DNA of 12,100 bases from Lojkania enalia (lineage: Eukaryota; Ascomycota; Dothideomycetes; Pleosporales). The notes below the pieces were generated by a model. That model ran no database searches, was not told the DNA's origin, and saw nothing but the letters and a program-made list of their open reading frames with translations. Location: the NCBI GenBank assembly GCA_010094045.1, contig ML986980.1, positions 1-12,100 on the forward strand, given 5' to 3'. The position numbers were made by a program, and so were the translations under genes. Below, piece after piece: positions 1 to 8,649 of this stretch; within the stretch, counting starts at the first letter, position 1, and each line of letters begins with the position of its first letter.

Positions 1-276
1 AGCTTATTAAGTCTATTAGGTCTGTTAGGTTCGTCCTACTATACCTAATACTTCTATTATAGTTATATATATAGGTTATACTATACTTTATTATCTAACT
101 AATTATCTTCCCAATTCCCGCAGTCCTACTACTTACTATCTAATAACTAGTCCTTAATATACTGCTGCCTGTTAATACCTTATCAGTTCTTGTCCGAGTC
201 GACCTCTATAGTAGCTGATATTAGATTAAGCCCTAGCTATAGAGGCGGTACCTTTTAGTATTCTATATTTATAATA
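1..276 (-). repeat. LTR copy (left), running off the window
   Basis: This 276-base stretch aligns without gaps to 7612-7887. By eye there are about 45 differences (roughly 84% identity), mostly C/T and A/G. Both copies stop at the same point after TTTATAATA, which on the minus strand reads as an LTR start (TATTATAAA, probably TGTTATAAA before RIP). The stretch is non-coding in all frames I tried. The right copy lies beside a polypurine tract, which is why I read both as LTRs of one minus-strand family. Here the flank from 277 on has no purine run and is instead the RT region of another element. This copy is therefore more likely a 5' LTR or solo LTR inserted there than a 3' LTR of the neighbour. 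Its other end lies left of the window. Confidence 0.75.
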
Positions 277-289
277 AGTATATAGTTAG

Positions 290-1899
290 TAGTAAATTAG
301 CTATATTTTAAATAGTAGTAAGCTACAGCGGAAATCCTCTTATACCTAGATTTAGTATATACTAAACAATTACCTACTTCTTAATCTTACTAAGCTTTAT
401 TAAATTAGGCTAGCAATCGTGTTATAGAGCTATTTCTTACTTTTATATACTAAGTATACTTTAGAAGATATTATAGATTAATATAATATAACGTATAGTT
501 AGTATTATATCTTATTAAAGAGCTTAAAGTATAAACTATATTTTAGCTTCTTTCTAAATTAATTCTATAGTTGTTAGTTATAGTATAATATTATAAAGTA
601 TAATTATCGTAATTTTAGTAGAGTTTTAGTATTATAATTAGCTCGCTTAGGTAATTAGCTTACTTATACTATACGTTATAAAGAATTAAAAATATAAAAG
701 AGCTCTAACTCTACTTAATATACCTATACTATAGATTATCTATAATATACTTCTTAGTTACTTCTAGCTTCTTAATATTCTACTTATATAATAGGCTGTA
801 ACTATTAGGAAAAAGTTCTATAAGGATAATCTTATAATTATAAGAGTAGTATTCTAGTAATTAATAAACTATAGTTTTACTAAATATATTCTAATACTTA
901 TAGTATTTAGATAGTAATCGGAGATTTACTAGTACTTTATTTTCAGCCTCGTTTTCTAGCTCTAAAGCTTACTTATCTTTAATTAGCTGCTTAATTTCGT
1001 ATAGAGACGTAGAGAAAAACTTGTTCTCTTTCCTCTTTATATTAAAGTAGAAAGTATTAGCTAAGATAAGAGTAATAATAGGAGAATAGACTTTCTTTAG
1101 ATCGGGTTTAGACTTTATTATATATATGTATATAAAAGCTCTAAACTTATTTAAACTATAGGTTATAAGAGACTAATATAGTTTTAGTAGTCTTAATAGA
1201 CCTTTAATATAATAGATAGTTAGACTGTAGGACTACTAATACTAGTTCTTTTCTTATAGAGCGTTGTATTACTAGATATCTAGCTCTACCTCCTTATTAT
1301 ATACTAGCTAAGTTAATTATATAAGAAGAGGAGGTAAAAGATTATAAGTAGTAGGATACTTAGAAGACTATATAATCTAATTCTTATCTATATCTAGCTG
1401 GAGTTAAAAATAATATAATTATTTAATACTAATAATATAATTTTAAGTATCTAGATCTATAATAATAAATAGATAGTTTTAGATAGTTCTCCTATTAATT
1501 CGCAGGTATAAGTAGATATACTAATTAACTAGAGTTTAGATTTAGTCCTAAAAACCTTTAATAGTAATTTTAAAGGGTAAGTACTATATCGATATATATA
1601 GAGTTTAGGAGAGTAATCTAGCTACTATAAAATTAAGAAATAGGAAGCTTTAAGCGCTTATATTAATAAGGGCGTTTAATTATACACCAACGCTTTTTAA
1701 ATATAGAATAGTAGGAATTTAGAAGTACTTTCCTCTAAATAAATATAACAAATTAATATTTAATAAGTTATATTTATTTAAGTCTAAAATAGAGAGTTTT
1801 TTTAGGTATTTCTATTTCCCATCTAAGAACTATCTAGGTAGTATTTATTTACGTCTAGGAACTCTTCTTTCTTAATCTTCTCTTATTTAACCTCTATCT
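290..1899 (-). pseudogene. pol: Pol remnant: retropepsin and start of reverse transcriptase
   Basis: This part of pol encodes the aspartic protease that matures the polyprotein and the entry to reverse transcriptase. Around 1457-1446 the minus strand reads D-L-D-T followed by NYI. It fits the retropepsin D-S-G-A active site followed by N-x-I, with Gly to Asp and Ala to Thr as RIP would give; the catalytic Asp codon is at 1455-1457. At about 960-640 comes the segment that precedes Gypsy RT: NLRLLSKYYKY, then IFSK (usual form D-V-F-S-K), then YNYKIIL (usual DHKI.L), PNSYSLLYK and KKYIIDNL. After about 640 I can no longer follow RT with confidence, and the YxDD motif is absent before the LTR at 276. 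The RT is therefore truncated or interrupted. The protease call is weaker than the pre-RT call. Confidence 0.65.
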
Positions 1900-2900
1900 C
1901 TTATACTTTAAGAACTATATATTCGTTCGCGAAATATTCTAGTTTACTATAATTATAGTAATTATCTAGGGTTGTATACCTTTTAGGTATAAGAGTCTTA
2001 CTAGGTTATTAGAAAGTAATTATAGTAGAATAAGATATTAATACTAGAGTAGATTAAGGTAGTATTAGATTATAAGTTACTTTAAATAAACTCTTAGAAA
2101 TCTTCTAGTACTAATCCAAATTTATTTTAGCTACAATCTATAAGCTAATAGTTTATTCTAGAAGATTAAGAACGCTTCTCCTTTCTATATTATAGGCTGT
2201 TAAGTAGGCAACTATAATATAAAAAGAGCCTTTCTATATAAACTTAAAGCTAAGGTTTAGTATCTTTAAGCTGGGGAGATTCTTATTTTATAGATAGAAG
2301 AACTACTTAGATTAGAATATAGATCCCCTAATAGTTGTACTAATAAAGCGAGCTTTAAAGGTTGAGAATACTTCTTCCTTATTTATCTTTAGGACCTAGA
2401 ATATCTATTATACTTCTATCTCTTTATTATCTATAATAAAATATAATTGTAGAAGTAAAATTATTTCTTTAGTATTCTTAAACCAATATTAGTCTAATTT
2501 AGCTAGGTATTTTAGCTCTAGATACCCTTTTATAATACTAGAGGTATATTCCTATACTAATACTATATATATATACTCTATTAGATAGTAATCTATATTA
2601 ATCTTAAATTAGTCTAGGATTAAAGCTTACTATTATTTAAATATAGGTTTACTACTATCTATAAAACTTTTAATCTTAGGTATATATTTAGTAAGGTAGG
2701 CTTAAAGAGGCTTAGGGGTAGCTAAAAGGTTTCTTACTAGAGGAGTTATAAAAGTTTCTTAACATATTATTAGTACTAATTCGGTAGTTTATAGAGGTTA
2801 ATTAGGACTAATAATTTTCTATTATATTAAGTATATAATCTTCTCTTATAAAATTACAATTTATTTCTTAAGGGTTAGTTTATTTTAATTTCCTTCTAAA
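1900..2900 (-). pseudogene. gag: Gag polyprotein remnant with CCHC zinc knuckle
   Basis: Gag forms the particle of LTR retrotransposons, and its zinc knuckle binds the RNA. The best evidence is at 1919-1957, where the minus strand keeps the C-x2-C-x4-H-x4-C spacing but reads Y-N-Y-S-K-L-E-Y-F-A-N-E-Y. All three Cys and the His have become Tyr, each by a G-to-A or C-to-T change (TGY or CAY to TAY). Upstream, at about 2400-2150, a stretch containing FKARF followed by Trp- and Leu-rich sequence resembles the helical gag core of fungal Gypsy elements. Further up, near 2680, comes the lead-in PKIKSF. Downstream the frame continues into a Lys/Glu-rich segment and then the protease. Many TAA/TAG codons interrupt it. 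The start codon cannot be fixed and the 2900 limit is approximate. Confidence 0.72.
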
Positions 2901-2917
2901 TTAGATAGATTCTTTAC

Positions 2918-2961
2918 TATAGGCCCTATAGAGAGGGGTCCGCCTATTATAGGGCCCTATA
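2918..2961. repeat. GC-rich palindrome pair
   Basis: TATAGGGCCCTATA at 2948-2961 is a perfect 14-base palindrome. A near-identical copy lacking one G, TATAGGCCCTATA, lies at 2918-2930. The two can pair with each other around a short G-rich loop. The patch is clearly richer in G and C than its surroundings. It lies near the expected start of the gag remnant. Its function, if any, is unknown. Confidence 0.6.
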
Positions 2962-3350
2962 TAGAAGGTAACGGTTGTTCTATACGCGTAGATAAAAACT
3001 TACTCTTACTATAACTTATATATATATCGATTCTAGTATAGGAATTAGAAGGTAAATTATAGTTAGATATTAGCGGTTATCTCTAATTCTAATAGATTAT
3101 TAATAGTCTTCTAGTTTCTATCTAGGCGTACTCTACGTGGCTTTTTTAAAGGTAATTCTAATCGTAGAAGATAGGAAGTTCTAAACCTAAAGGCTTTAAT
3201 TAATAGAAGGTTTTTAAGATCCTATCTAAATAATTAAATAATTTAATATAATAGTATATAAATATTATAACTTAAACTAAATTAGGTATATTTTAAATTT
3301 AGATATAGTTAAATAAATAATTAATACAATATTATTAAAGAGGCTATTAC
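2962..3350. other. AT-rich stretch without recognisable gene
   Basis: This should hold the 5' leader and 5' LTR of the left Gypsy copy and the left end of the Fot1-like element. I could not recognise a primer binding site, a terminal inverted repeat or a copy of either LTR. Short A/T runs and TA-rich words fill most of 3230-3330. Confidence 0.5.
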
Positions 3351-3399
3351 TAGTAGTATTAAATTCTTCTATATAATATAATAGCGTAGATAAGATAAT

Positions 3400-5003
3400 A
3401 GGTCCAAATACAGTACAAATCTACTTAAAGGTATATAGAAGTACATAAGGGATTAGAGACCTAAGAATTCTATTAACACCTATAGGCCTTATACGAAAGA
3501 ATATAGAAGAACTACTAAGCTACTTATAAGGGAGTATACAACTATATATAGAAGGGAAAAGGGGCGGAACTAGAGGTAGAATAAGATAAGTAAAAAGCTT
3601 TAAGATAAGATTATATATAAAGTTTTTCGTAGAACAATTTCTTTGCATCGTTATACTATATAAAGTAGTAGATATAGTAGATAAACTATTAGGCGTATAT
3701 AGTAGAATACTTATAGGAAAGAATTAGTCTAAACGATTTATAGCGTATATAAATAAGTTTAAAATAGCCTTTAATTAAGTAAAAAATTACTAAAGAATAA
3801 AATAAGAGAATTTAGAGGTTATTAATATGTAGTTTAAGTTTATATAAGATATAATTGTAAAATATAGTATATATAATAATAATATCTATAACTTTAATAA
3901 AACAGGCTTTTAGATAGATATTATTAATACTATAAAGGTTATTATAGGTTTAGAATATTATATAAAGTCTACTCTTATACAGCCAGATAATCGTAAATAG
4001 GTTATAATTATCTAAAGTATCTACGCTGCTATATACGCGACTCTACTATTTATTATCTATAAAAAACGCGTCTATATCTTTATATAGTATAAAGAAGTAG
4101 GTATATTATATAATTGGAAAATTTCAGTTTCTAAAAACGGCTAGATAAATAATATACTTAGTCTTAAGTAGCTAAAGTACTTTAATAAGTATATAAAGAT
4201 GCGTTAGGTAGGATTATATAAGCTACTTATTTTAGACGGCTATAAAAGCTACCTTAACTAGGAATTTAAGGATTACTATCTTATATAAAAGATCCTAATA
4301 CTTTATATACCTTTTTATTTATCGTATATACTTTAGCCTTTTAATATAGTTTACTTCTTACTATTAAAGCTAAAATACTTATAATATATATAAAACTTAG
4401 CGCGCTAATACGTCTACTATATTAATAAAAAAGGTTTTCTTCTAGCCTTTAAGAACGTATTTTTTAACGTATTTACGTATAAAAACTATTAAAAGGTCTT
4501 TAAAATAATAGAAATTATTCCTCTAAATATATAGGTTATATTAAATTACCTTAATATATAACTACATACCCTACTAGAACTACTTTTATAAGAAAACTTC
4601 TAATAGTCTAAAACTTTAAATAATATATATAAATTTAGATTACAATTAATACTTATATAAAAGTCCTTTATATAATTACTAGAAAAGGTGTAAGAAGAAT
4701 TCTTACAGCTTATAAAAGGTACTAAGTTAATACTATATTAGAATATGCTTTTTTAAGCTCGTAACTTTAAGCTTAAAAGGTAATTAGAAGAAGTAACTAA
4801 GTATAAAACATATAAAAGAAAGTATACTTAGTATAGTAGTATAGTATTATATAGTAAGAGATCTTTATATATAGCTACTAAAGTATCTATAGGCTCTCAG
4901 CCCTTTAAGAAAACTTATAGTACTAATACTTAAGAAAGGGTTTAACCAGCTTAACGCTTCTATAGTAACTATAGTAAGACTAGATATAACGCTCGCACGT
5001 GCT
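3400..5003 (+). pseudogene. Fot1/pogo-like transposase remnant (DDE_1 type)
   Basis: This is a cut-and-paste transposase of the pogo/Fot1 family. One frame carries all landmarks. At 3716-3736 it reads IGKN-stop-SKRF, which fits the GKNWVxRF of the CENP-B/Tc5 helix-turn-helix; the TAG at 3725 replaces Trp. At 3890-3910 it reads NFNKTGF for (N/Y)FDETGF, so the first catalytic Asp (3896-3898) is now Asn. At 4223-4246 it reads LLILDGYKSY for LLILDGHxSH, with the second Asp (4235-4237) kept. At 4331-4357 it reads L-stop-PFNIVYF for LQPLDVxxF, with the third Asp (4343-4345) now Asn. The second and third residues are 35 apart, as in DD35D families. At 4961-5002 a C-terminal zinc knuckle reads Y-S-N-Y-S-K-T-R-Y-N-A-R-T-C for C-x2-C-x4-H-x4-C. 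About 530 codons is the usual family length. The start codon is uncertain. Confidence 0.88.
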
Positions 5004-5118
5004 AAAAGAATAGTAGGGAAAATTCTAAATTAGATAAAGGTATATTATATATAGAATCTCTTATTAATATTAAATAAATTAACTTTTTATATATAGTATT
5101 TATTATACTAAGAAAAAG

Positions 5119-5152
5119 TAGCCGCTTTAATAGTTTAGCCGCTTTAATAGTA
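5119..5152. repeat. Two tandem copies of a 17-base unit
   Basis: TAGCCGCTTTAATAGTT at 5119-5135 is followed directly by a copy differing only in its last base at 5136-5152. The unit contains GCCGC, which stands out in this AT-rich sequence. It lies just past the transposase end and may be at or near the right end of the Fot1-like element. Confidence 0.85.
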
Positions 5153-5179
5153 GAATATATTAATACTAGTATTAGTTAA

Positions 5180-5341
5180 GATTATAGATATATTAGCGTA
5201 ATTAGTTATTATTATATAGTAGTATTATATTAGAGATTAGGCTAGATTATATATATATTAGCGCGACTAGTAGTTAATAGTAGTATTATATTAGAGATTA
5301 AGTTGGTTTAGTTTATATAGTAGTACTATACTAGAGATTAG
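5180..5341. repeat. Degenerate minisatellite, unit about 61-65 bases
   Basis: A 22-base core, AGTAGTATTATATTAGAGAT plus TA, occurs at 5218-5239, again at 5279-5300, and with two changes at 5319-5340. Ahead of the first two cores lies a second shared block, GATTATAGATATATTAGCG at 5180-5198 matching 5245-5263. The first two units are thus about 61-65 bases long with a small indel between them, and the third is shortened. Nothing coding was seen here on either strand. Confidence 0.8.
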
Positions 5342-5409
5342 TAGTAGTAGTATTACTAGTATTATATTAGTATAGTATTATTATAGGCGTCTAAGAATAT
5401 ATTTAGATT

Positions 5410-7390
5410 AGACTCTAGTACTTAATTAAGAATCTAAACGTAATATTATATTTAGGTTTTATTTATTTAGGTTTCTAGTATAGTAATCTTCTATAGTAGT
5501 TATCTTAGTAAAGTTATTAGCTGGGTACTATTCTAGGTTATAATAGCTAGTCTACTTAACTAGGTATTTATACCGGCGTTTCTATTAGTTATAGTAGAGG
5601 TCTTCTATTCGCTTAATAAAGTATTCTAGTTTTCTATTAATCTCGATAGGTTTAGAGTTGTATATTTATTAACTAGATAAATAGTTAGACGATTTAAATA
5701 CTAGCTATAATAGTAATATATAAGATATAGAATATATTTTAGCTAATTTAGGTAGCTTTAGTCTATAAGTATACGAGGATACCTTTATAATAACCTTATA
5801 AGGGTTTATATTCTTCTAGTTAAACTTTTTTTAATAGTCTTTATATATATATATACCTAATGTCTAGCTAGACTAGATTACTAATCTAGTAGTTAAGGGC
5901 TGATACGCGTTTACGGTTAGTATACTCTTATTAAAATACTTATACCTAAGTAAGTTCTTCTCTAATATATTCTATAATATCTTTTATCTTATTAACTAGT
6001 CTATTAGCTTTCTAGGCTATTAGGGACTATTTTAGCGGTTAATAGATCTCTATAAGCAGCTTAAAGCCTATTTAAAGGTGCTAGCTAAAGTAGGCTAGAA
6101 ATAGAAAGACTTTTATTAATTTAGATACTATATTATTTACTTTAAATTATGCTGTTAGTAGATATTTAATCTAGTTATTTTATTTATAGCTAGTATAGTC
6201 TTAGAGAACTTATTCTATTACTATATTAGTATTCTCTATCCAGCTATTAATCTTTAAATAGAAGCTGGTTAATATATATATATTAATTTATAGCTATCTA
6301 TAAAGCTCTTAGTAGAAGGTAAAGATAAACTATATCCTACAGTCAGATATAATAGTATATAGTAGTTTATAGTAAACCTATATATAGTAACGGAATAGTT
6401 AAATAATATTAGGAGCTTTAATTCTTACGTATAGTATTAGGTATCTATACTTACTAAGCCTATTAACTACTACTATAATATTCGTACAATCTTCTAATTC
6501 TAGTAGATTAGTTATAAAATCTATAAAAATATCTTAAAACCTTTATTTAGGTATAGACAACAGTTTTAGTATTTTATAGTACTTCTCTCTAAAAGCCTTA
6601 CTTCTTTAGTATATATAATAACAGCCTATATATTATCGTATCGAGTTAAATATCCTTAACTAATAGTACTCGTACTAGAGTAGTTCTAAGATCTTTCTTT
6701 AACTAGAATATCTACTAGATAGTAAGTTATAGATAGTTTATAGTAGTTTAAACTTTAGCTTATTATAGTCTAGTACTATAAGTCGATCTTAGTAGTATAG
6801 TTAGTTATTATACTCTTTATAGTTAGCTAGAGTTAAAAGTTTAAATTAATAGATTTCTTCTTTTAATAGCTTTAAGGTATTTTAGATTAGATTATTAATT
6901 AGGTACTCTTTATCGATAATCTTTATAATCGATTAGTCTACTTCTATCTATTAGAATAGTTTAGGACGAAGTAATATCTATTAATAACTTCTATAGGCCT
7001 CTTCTTATATAGACTTATCCTATAACCTTTAAGTTAAGATATTAGGCTTCTTTCTAAGTTTTCTAGGTTAGTATATAATACTAAAGTTAAACCTTAATAG
7101 ATATTTTAACTAATAGACCTATTAATAGTTTAGCTGCTTTATTATTATAAAGTACTATAAGTTCTTATAATCGCTTAATACTTCTATAGAGAATACTATA
7201 CCTTCTAATTTAGGCCTCTATTACTTAAAATATTAGATAATTACAAGTAGCTCCTTATTATATATCTTATAATTGCCTTTAGTAGGGTTTATATACTTAG
7301 AGAAGTAGGTAATAGGTCTTAATTTACCGTTAGCACCTCTCTAGATATTACTAACCTATATACTACTAGTATATATAATAACCGCCGTTA
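5410..7390 (-). mobile_element. Degraded Ty3/Gypsy chromovirus, 3' half of pol
   Basis: On the minus strand this runs RNase H, integrase, GPY/F, chromodomain, which is the 3' half of a chromovirus pol. There is no RT in front of it: the sequence changes at about 7390-7488 into an LTR belonging to a different element. The matching front part could be the fragment at 11690-12100, which ends at the start of RNase H on the same strand. I found no LTR after the chromodomain. The minisatellite and the Fot1-like element follow. Confidence 0.75.
5410..7390 (-). pseudogene. pol: Pol remnant: RNase H, integrase, GPY/F, chromodomain
   Basis: RNase H shows GKLRPITYFSKYINP then NYKIYNKELL at about 7330-7245, and VLSDYKNL near 7170 (usual VLSDHKNLEYF). 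The integrase zinc-binding region is seen at about 6740-6605, where the C-x2-C pair has its first Cys kept and its second changed to Tyr. The catalytic core reads DFITNLLE with the first Asp at 6519-6521, then NIIVVVNRLSKYRYL, then SDC with the second Asp at 6342-6344, then WIENTN with the Glu at 6234-6236. Exactly 35 codons separate the second Asp from the Glu, as in retroviral-type integrases, and all three residues survive. GPY/F follows at about 5830-5730 (NPYKVI, then YRLKLPKLAKI). The chromodomain, about 5660-5460, reads RRYKYLVK-stop then YYNLE-stop-YPANNF, both stops replacing Trp. GPY/F and chromodomain are in another frame than the integrase, so one small indel lies between about 6150 and 5830. 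Confidence 0.9.
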
Positions 7391-7487
7391 CAGTCGTATA
7401 TATACTAGGGCTTTATTTATATTAGGTCGGTTAGAGGTAGTAGCTTTAGTAAAGAAAGAGTAGTAGGATCGCCTAGTTCTTTAAATA

Positions 7488-7887
7488 TAATAAATATATT
7501 CTTAGAAGTCTAATATAGTAATAAAATAAATCTAGGAGAATAACTATATAGGATTTAATCTTCTAGAAAAATCTTCTATCTTATATAGTTAAGTCTAAGA
7601 CTACTAAGTCTAGCTTATTAGATCTATTAGGTTCGTTAGGTCTGCTCTACTATACCTAATACTTCTACTATTATTACGTATATAGGTTATACTATACCTT
7701 ATTATCTAGCTAATTATCTCCCTAGTTTATATAGTCCTATTACTTACTATCTAATAATTAGTCTCTAATATACTTCTACCTATTATTATCTTATTAGTCC
7801 TCGTCCGAGTCGACCTATATAGCAGCTAATATTAGATTAAGCTCTAGCTATAAAAGCGGTACCTCTTAGTAATTTATGTTTATAATA
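7488..7887 (-). repeat. 3' LTR of the right-hand chromovirus
   Basis: The part 7612-7887 matches 1-276 without gaps. On the minus strand it begins TATTATAAA directly after a purine-rich run (rc of 7888-7903), which is where a 3' LTR begins after the polypurine tract. Its far end is not certain. It must lie before the RNase H sequence at about 7330, and an inverted near-copy of the start (TTTATTATA on the minus strand, near 7488) suggests a length of about 400 bases. RIP has turned the expected TG and CA ends into TA. Confidence 0.75.
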
Positions 7888-7903
7888 CCTACTCCCCCCT
7901 TTA
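7888..7903 (-). other. Polypurine tract
   Basis: On the minus strand this reads ATAAAGGGGGGAGTAGG and abuts the LTR start. Such a tract primes plus-strand DNA synthesis in LTR retroelements. Its position just outside the 3' LTR fixes the element's orientation as minus and assigns this LTR to the element at higher coordinates. A run of G has no CA or TG step, so RIP left it intact. Confidence 0.75.
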
Positions 7904-8098
7904 TAAGTTTATCCTAAAGCTCTTTAATCTATTACCTTACCTATTCTATCTAGGTGTAGTATCCTACTATTTCTAGTAGCTTATTCTAGCTTCTAATATA
8001 TTCTATATAAGTATACTATAGTATTATATCTATATTTTTCTATTCCGGGGTCGGTACTTTATATATTCTAGTAGGTCCTACTCAGCTTATAAGTATAG

Positions 8099-8126
8099 CC
8101 CTATTCTTCTTTCTTTTTCTCTTCTA
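8099..8126 (+). promoter_or_regulatory. CT-rich tract, possible promoter element
   Basis: Twenty-eight bases on the plus strand are almost purely pyrimidine (one A), lying about 120-200 bases before the antisense frame at 8240-8641. CT-rich tracts just ahead of transcription starts are common in filamentous fungi. A role in driving that frame is inference; the tract could equally be a plain feature of the 3' region. Confidence 0.3.
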
Positions 8127-8239
8127 CTATACTAAAGGTTTAACACGAAAACACCTCTATCTATAACTATTATACTAGTTACTTAATTCTTTTATTAGGT
8201 ATTATAATAGATCCTTCTTACTATTATTTAAACTATTAG

Positions 8240-8641
8240 TCTATAAACTATAACTACTATAGTAATACTACCCTTTCTTCTATATATAGAGAGTATCTTT
8301 CTTAGAGTTTATCCTATAATCTTTCTTTAACTAAGAGTACCCTTCGCTATTTTCTAGCGAGTATATTAAAGGCTTATAAGAAGTCTACCTCTACCTATTA
8401 AGATTTTATAGCTACTAAGAAAGAGGAGATTTATTACTTCGAGGAATCTATACATCGCTATTATATAGCTCTTTCTTATTTAGAGCGTGCTAAGAAGCGT
8501 ATCTATTCTCTAAAAGAGTATAGTCTAGATCTTAGGAAATAAGAGGTAAAGTTAATAGAAAAGTAAGAGAAGTTAGAGGAAGAGAAGAGGAGGTCCGCCG
8601 GGTCTAAGGCGCTCTCTACTACTATTCCGAGTTCCGTATAA
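8240..8641 (+). pseudogene. Antisense frame: charged, coiled-coil-like protein, unknown
   Basis: I do not recognise a family. One plus-strand frame is readable from about 8270 to the TAA at 8639. Internal stops are TAG at 8303 and TAA at 8399, 8540 and 8564; the three TAAs fit Gln codons (CAA) hit by RIP. The product would begin Ser/Thr-rich, continue with STLRYFLASILKAYKK, a segment with KKEEIYYFEESIHRYY, then YLERAKKRIYSLKEYSLDLR, and end in a highly charged Glu/Lys stretch (EKLEEEKRR) and a Ser-rich tail. This pattern suggests a long helix or coiled coil. It lies between the chromodomain and the 3' LTR of a minus-strand element and points the other way. The opposite strand is also partly open here (about 8680-8500), so a sense-strand extension of pol is the main alternative. 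The start is not determined. Confidence 0.5.
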
Positions 8642-8649
8642 AAGGCTTC

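Larger units (their letters stand above)
277..3100 (-). mobile_element. Degraded Ty3/Gypsy element, 5' half (gag to RT start)
   Basis: Read on the minus strand, this region holds gag, a retropepsin motif and the pre-RT segment in the normal Gypsy order, from high to low coordinates. It then stops at the LTR copy ending at 276. The RT core, RNase H and integrase are missing from this copy. The right limit is uncertain: gag-like reading fades near 2920, and no 5' LTR or primer binding site could be recognised between there and the Fot1-like element. Stop codons and amino-acid swaps are those expected of RIP. It may be a second copy of the family seen at 5410-7390 and 11690-12100, but no segment is shared that would let me test this by eye. 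Confidence 0.7.
3350..5160 (+). mobile_element. Fot1/pogo-class DNA transposon, RIP-degraded
   Basis: This is a Tc1/mariner-superfamily element of the fungal Fot1/pogo branch, identified by its transposase. It lies on the opposite strand to all the retroelements in the window, between a chromodomain end (about 5410) and a gag start (about 2900), so it probably inserted between or into old Gypsy copies. Terminal inverted repeats and the TA target duplication could not be made out, since RIP and the TA-rich background hide them. Both limits are estimates from the transposase extent and the first foreign-looking repeats. Confidence 0.7.
7888..8240. other. 3' untranslated part of the chromovirus
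   Basis: Between the polypurine tract and the antisense frame I find no protein match on either strand. It holds a CT-rich tract (listed separately) and a small G/C-rich patch, TTCCGGGGTCGG, near 8042-8053. Confidence 0.5.

Noticed and set aside
3829..3840. ATG near 3829 as the transposase start
   Set aside because: It lies inside the readable frame, after the helix-turn-helix motif at about 3720, and is followed at once by a stop; the true start must be further upstream.
5180..5341. CRISPR-like array
   Set aside because: Only two to three diverged units of unequal spacing, in a fungal transposon graveyard; a degenerate minisatellite explains it.
7385..7392. CCGTTACA as the end of a plus-strand LTR (TGTAACGG...CCGTTACA type)
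   Set aside because: No partner start with the matching inverted sequence was found at a suitable distance.
1..7887. A single 7.9-kb LTR element bounded by the two 276-base direct repeats
   Set aside because: On the minus strand the order would be RNase H, integrase, chromodomain, then gag, protease, RT start, which no Gypsy element has. Only the right repeat has a polypurine tract, and that places it with the element at higher coordinates.
7612..7887. The repeat as the missing middle of reverse transcriptase
   Set aside because: It lies between RT-start and RNase H pieces, but the frames I translated show no RT motif, and both copies end sharply at the same base with different flanks, as LTRs do.
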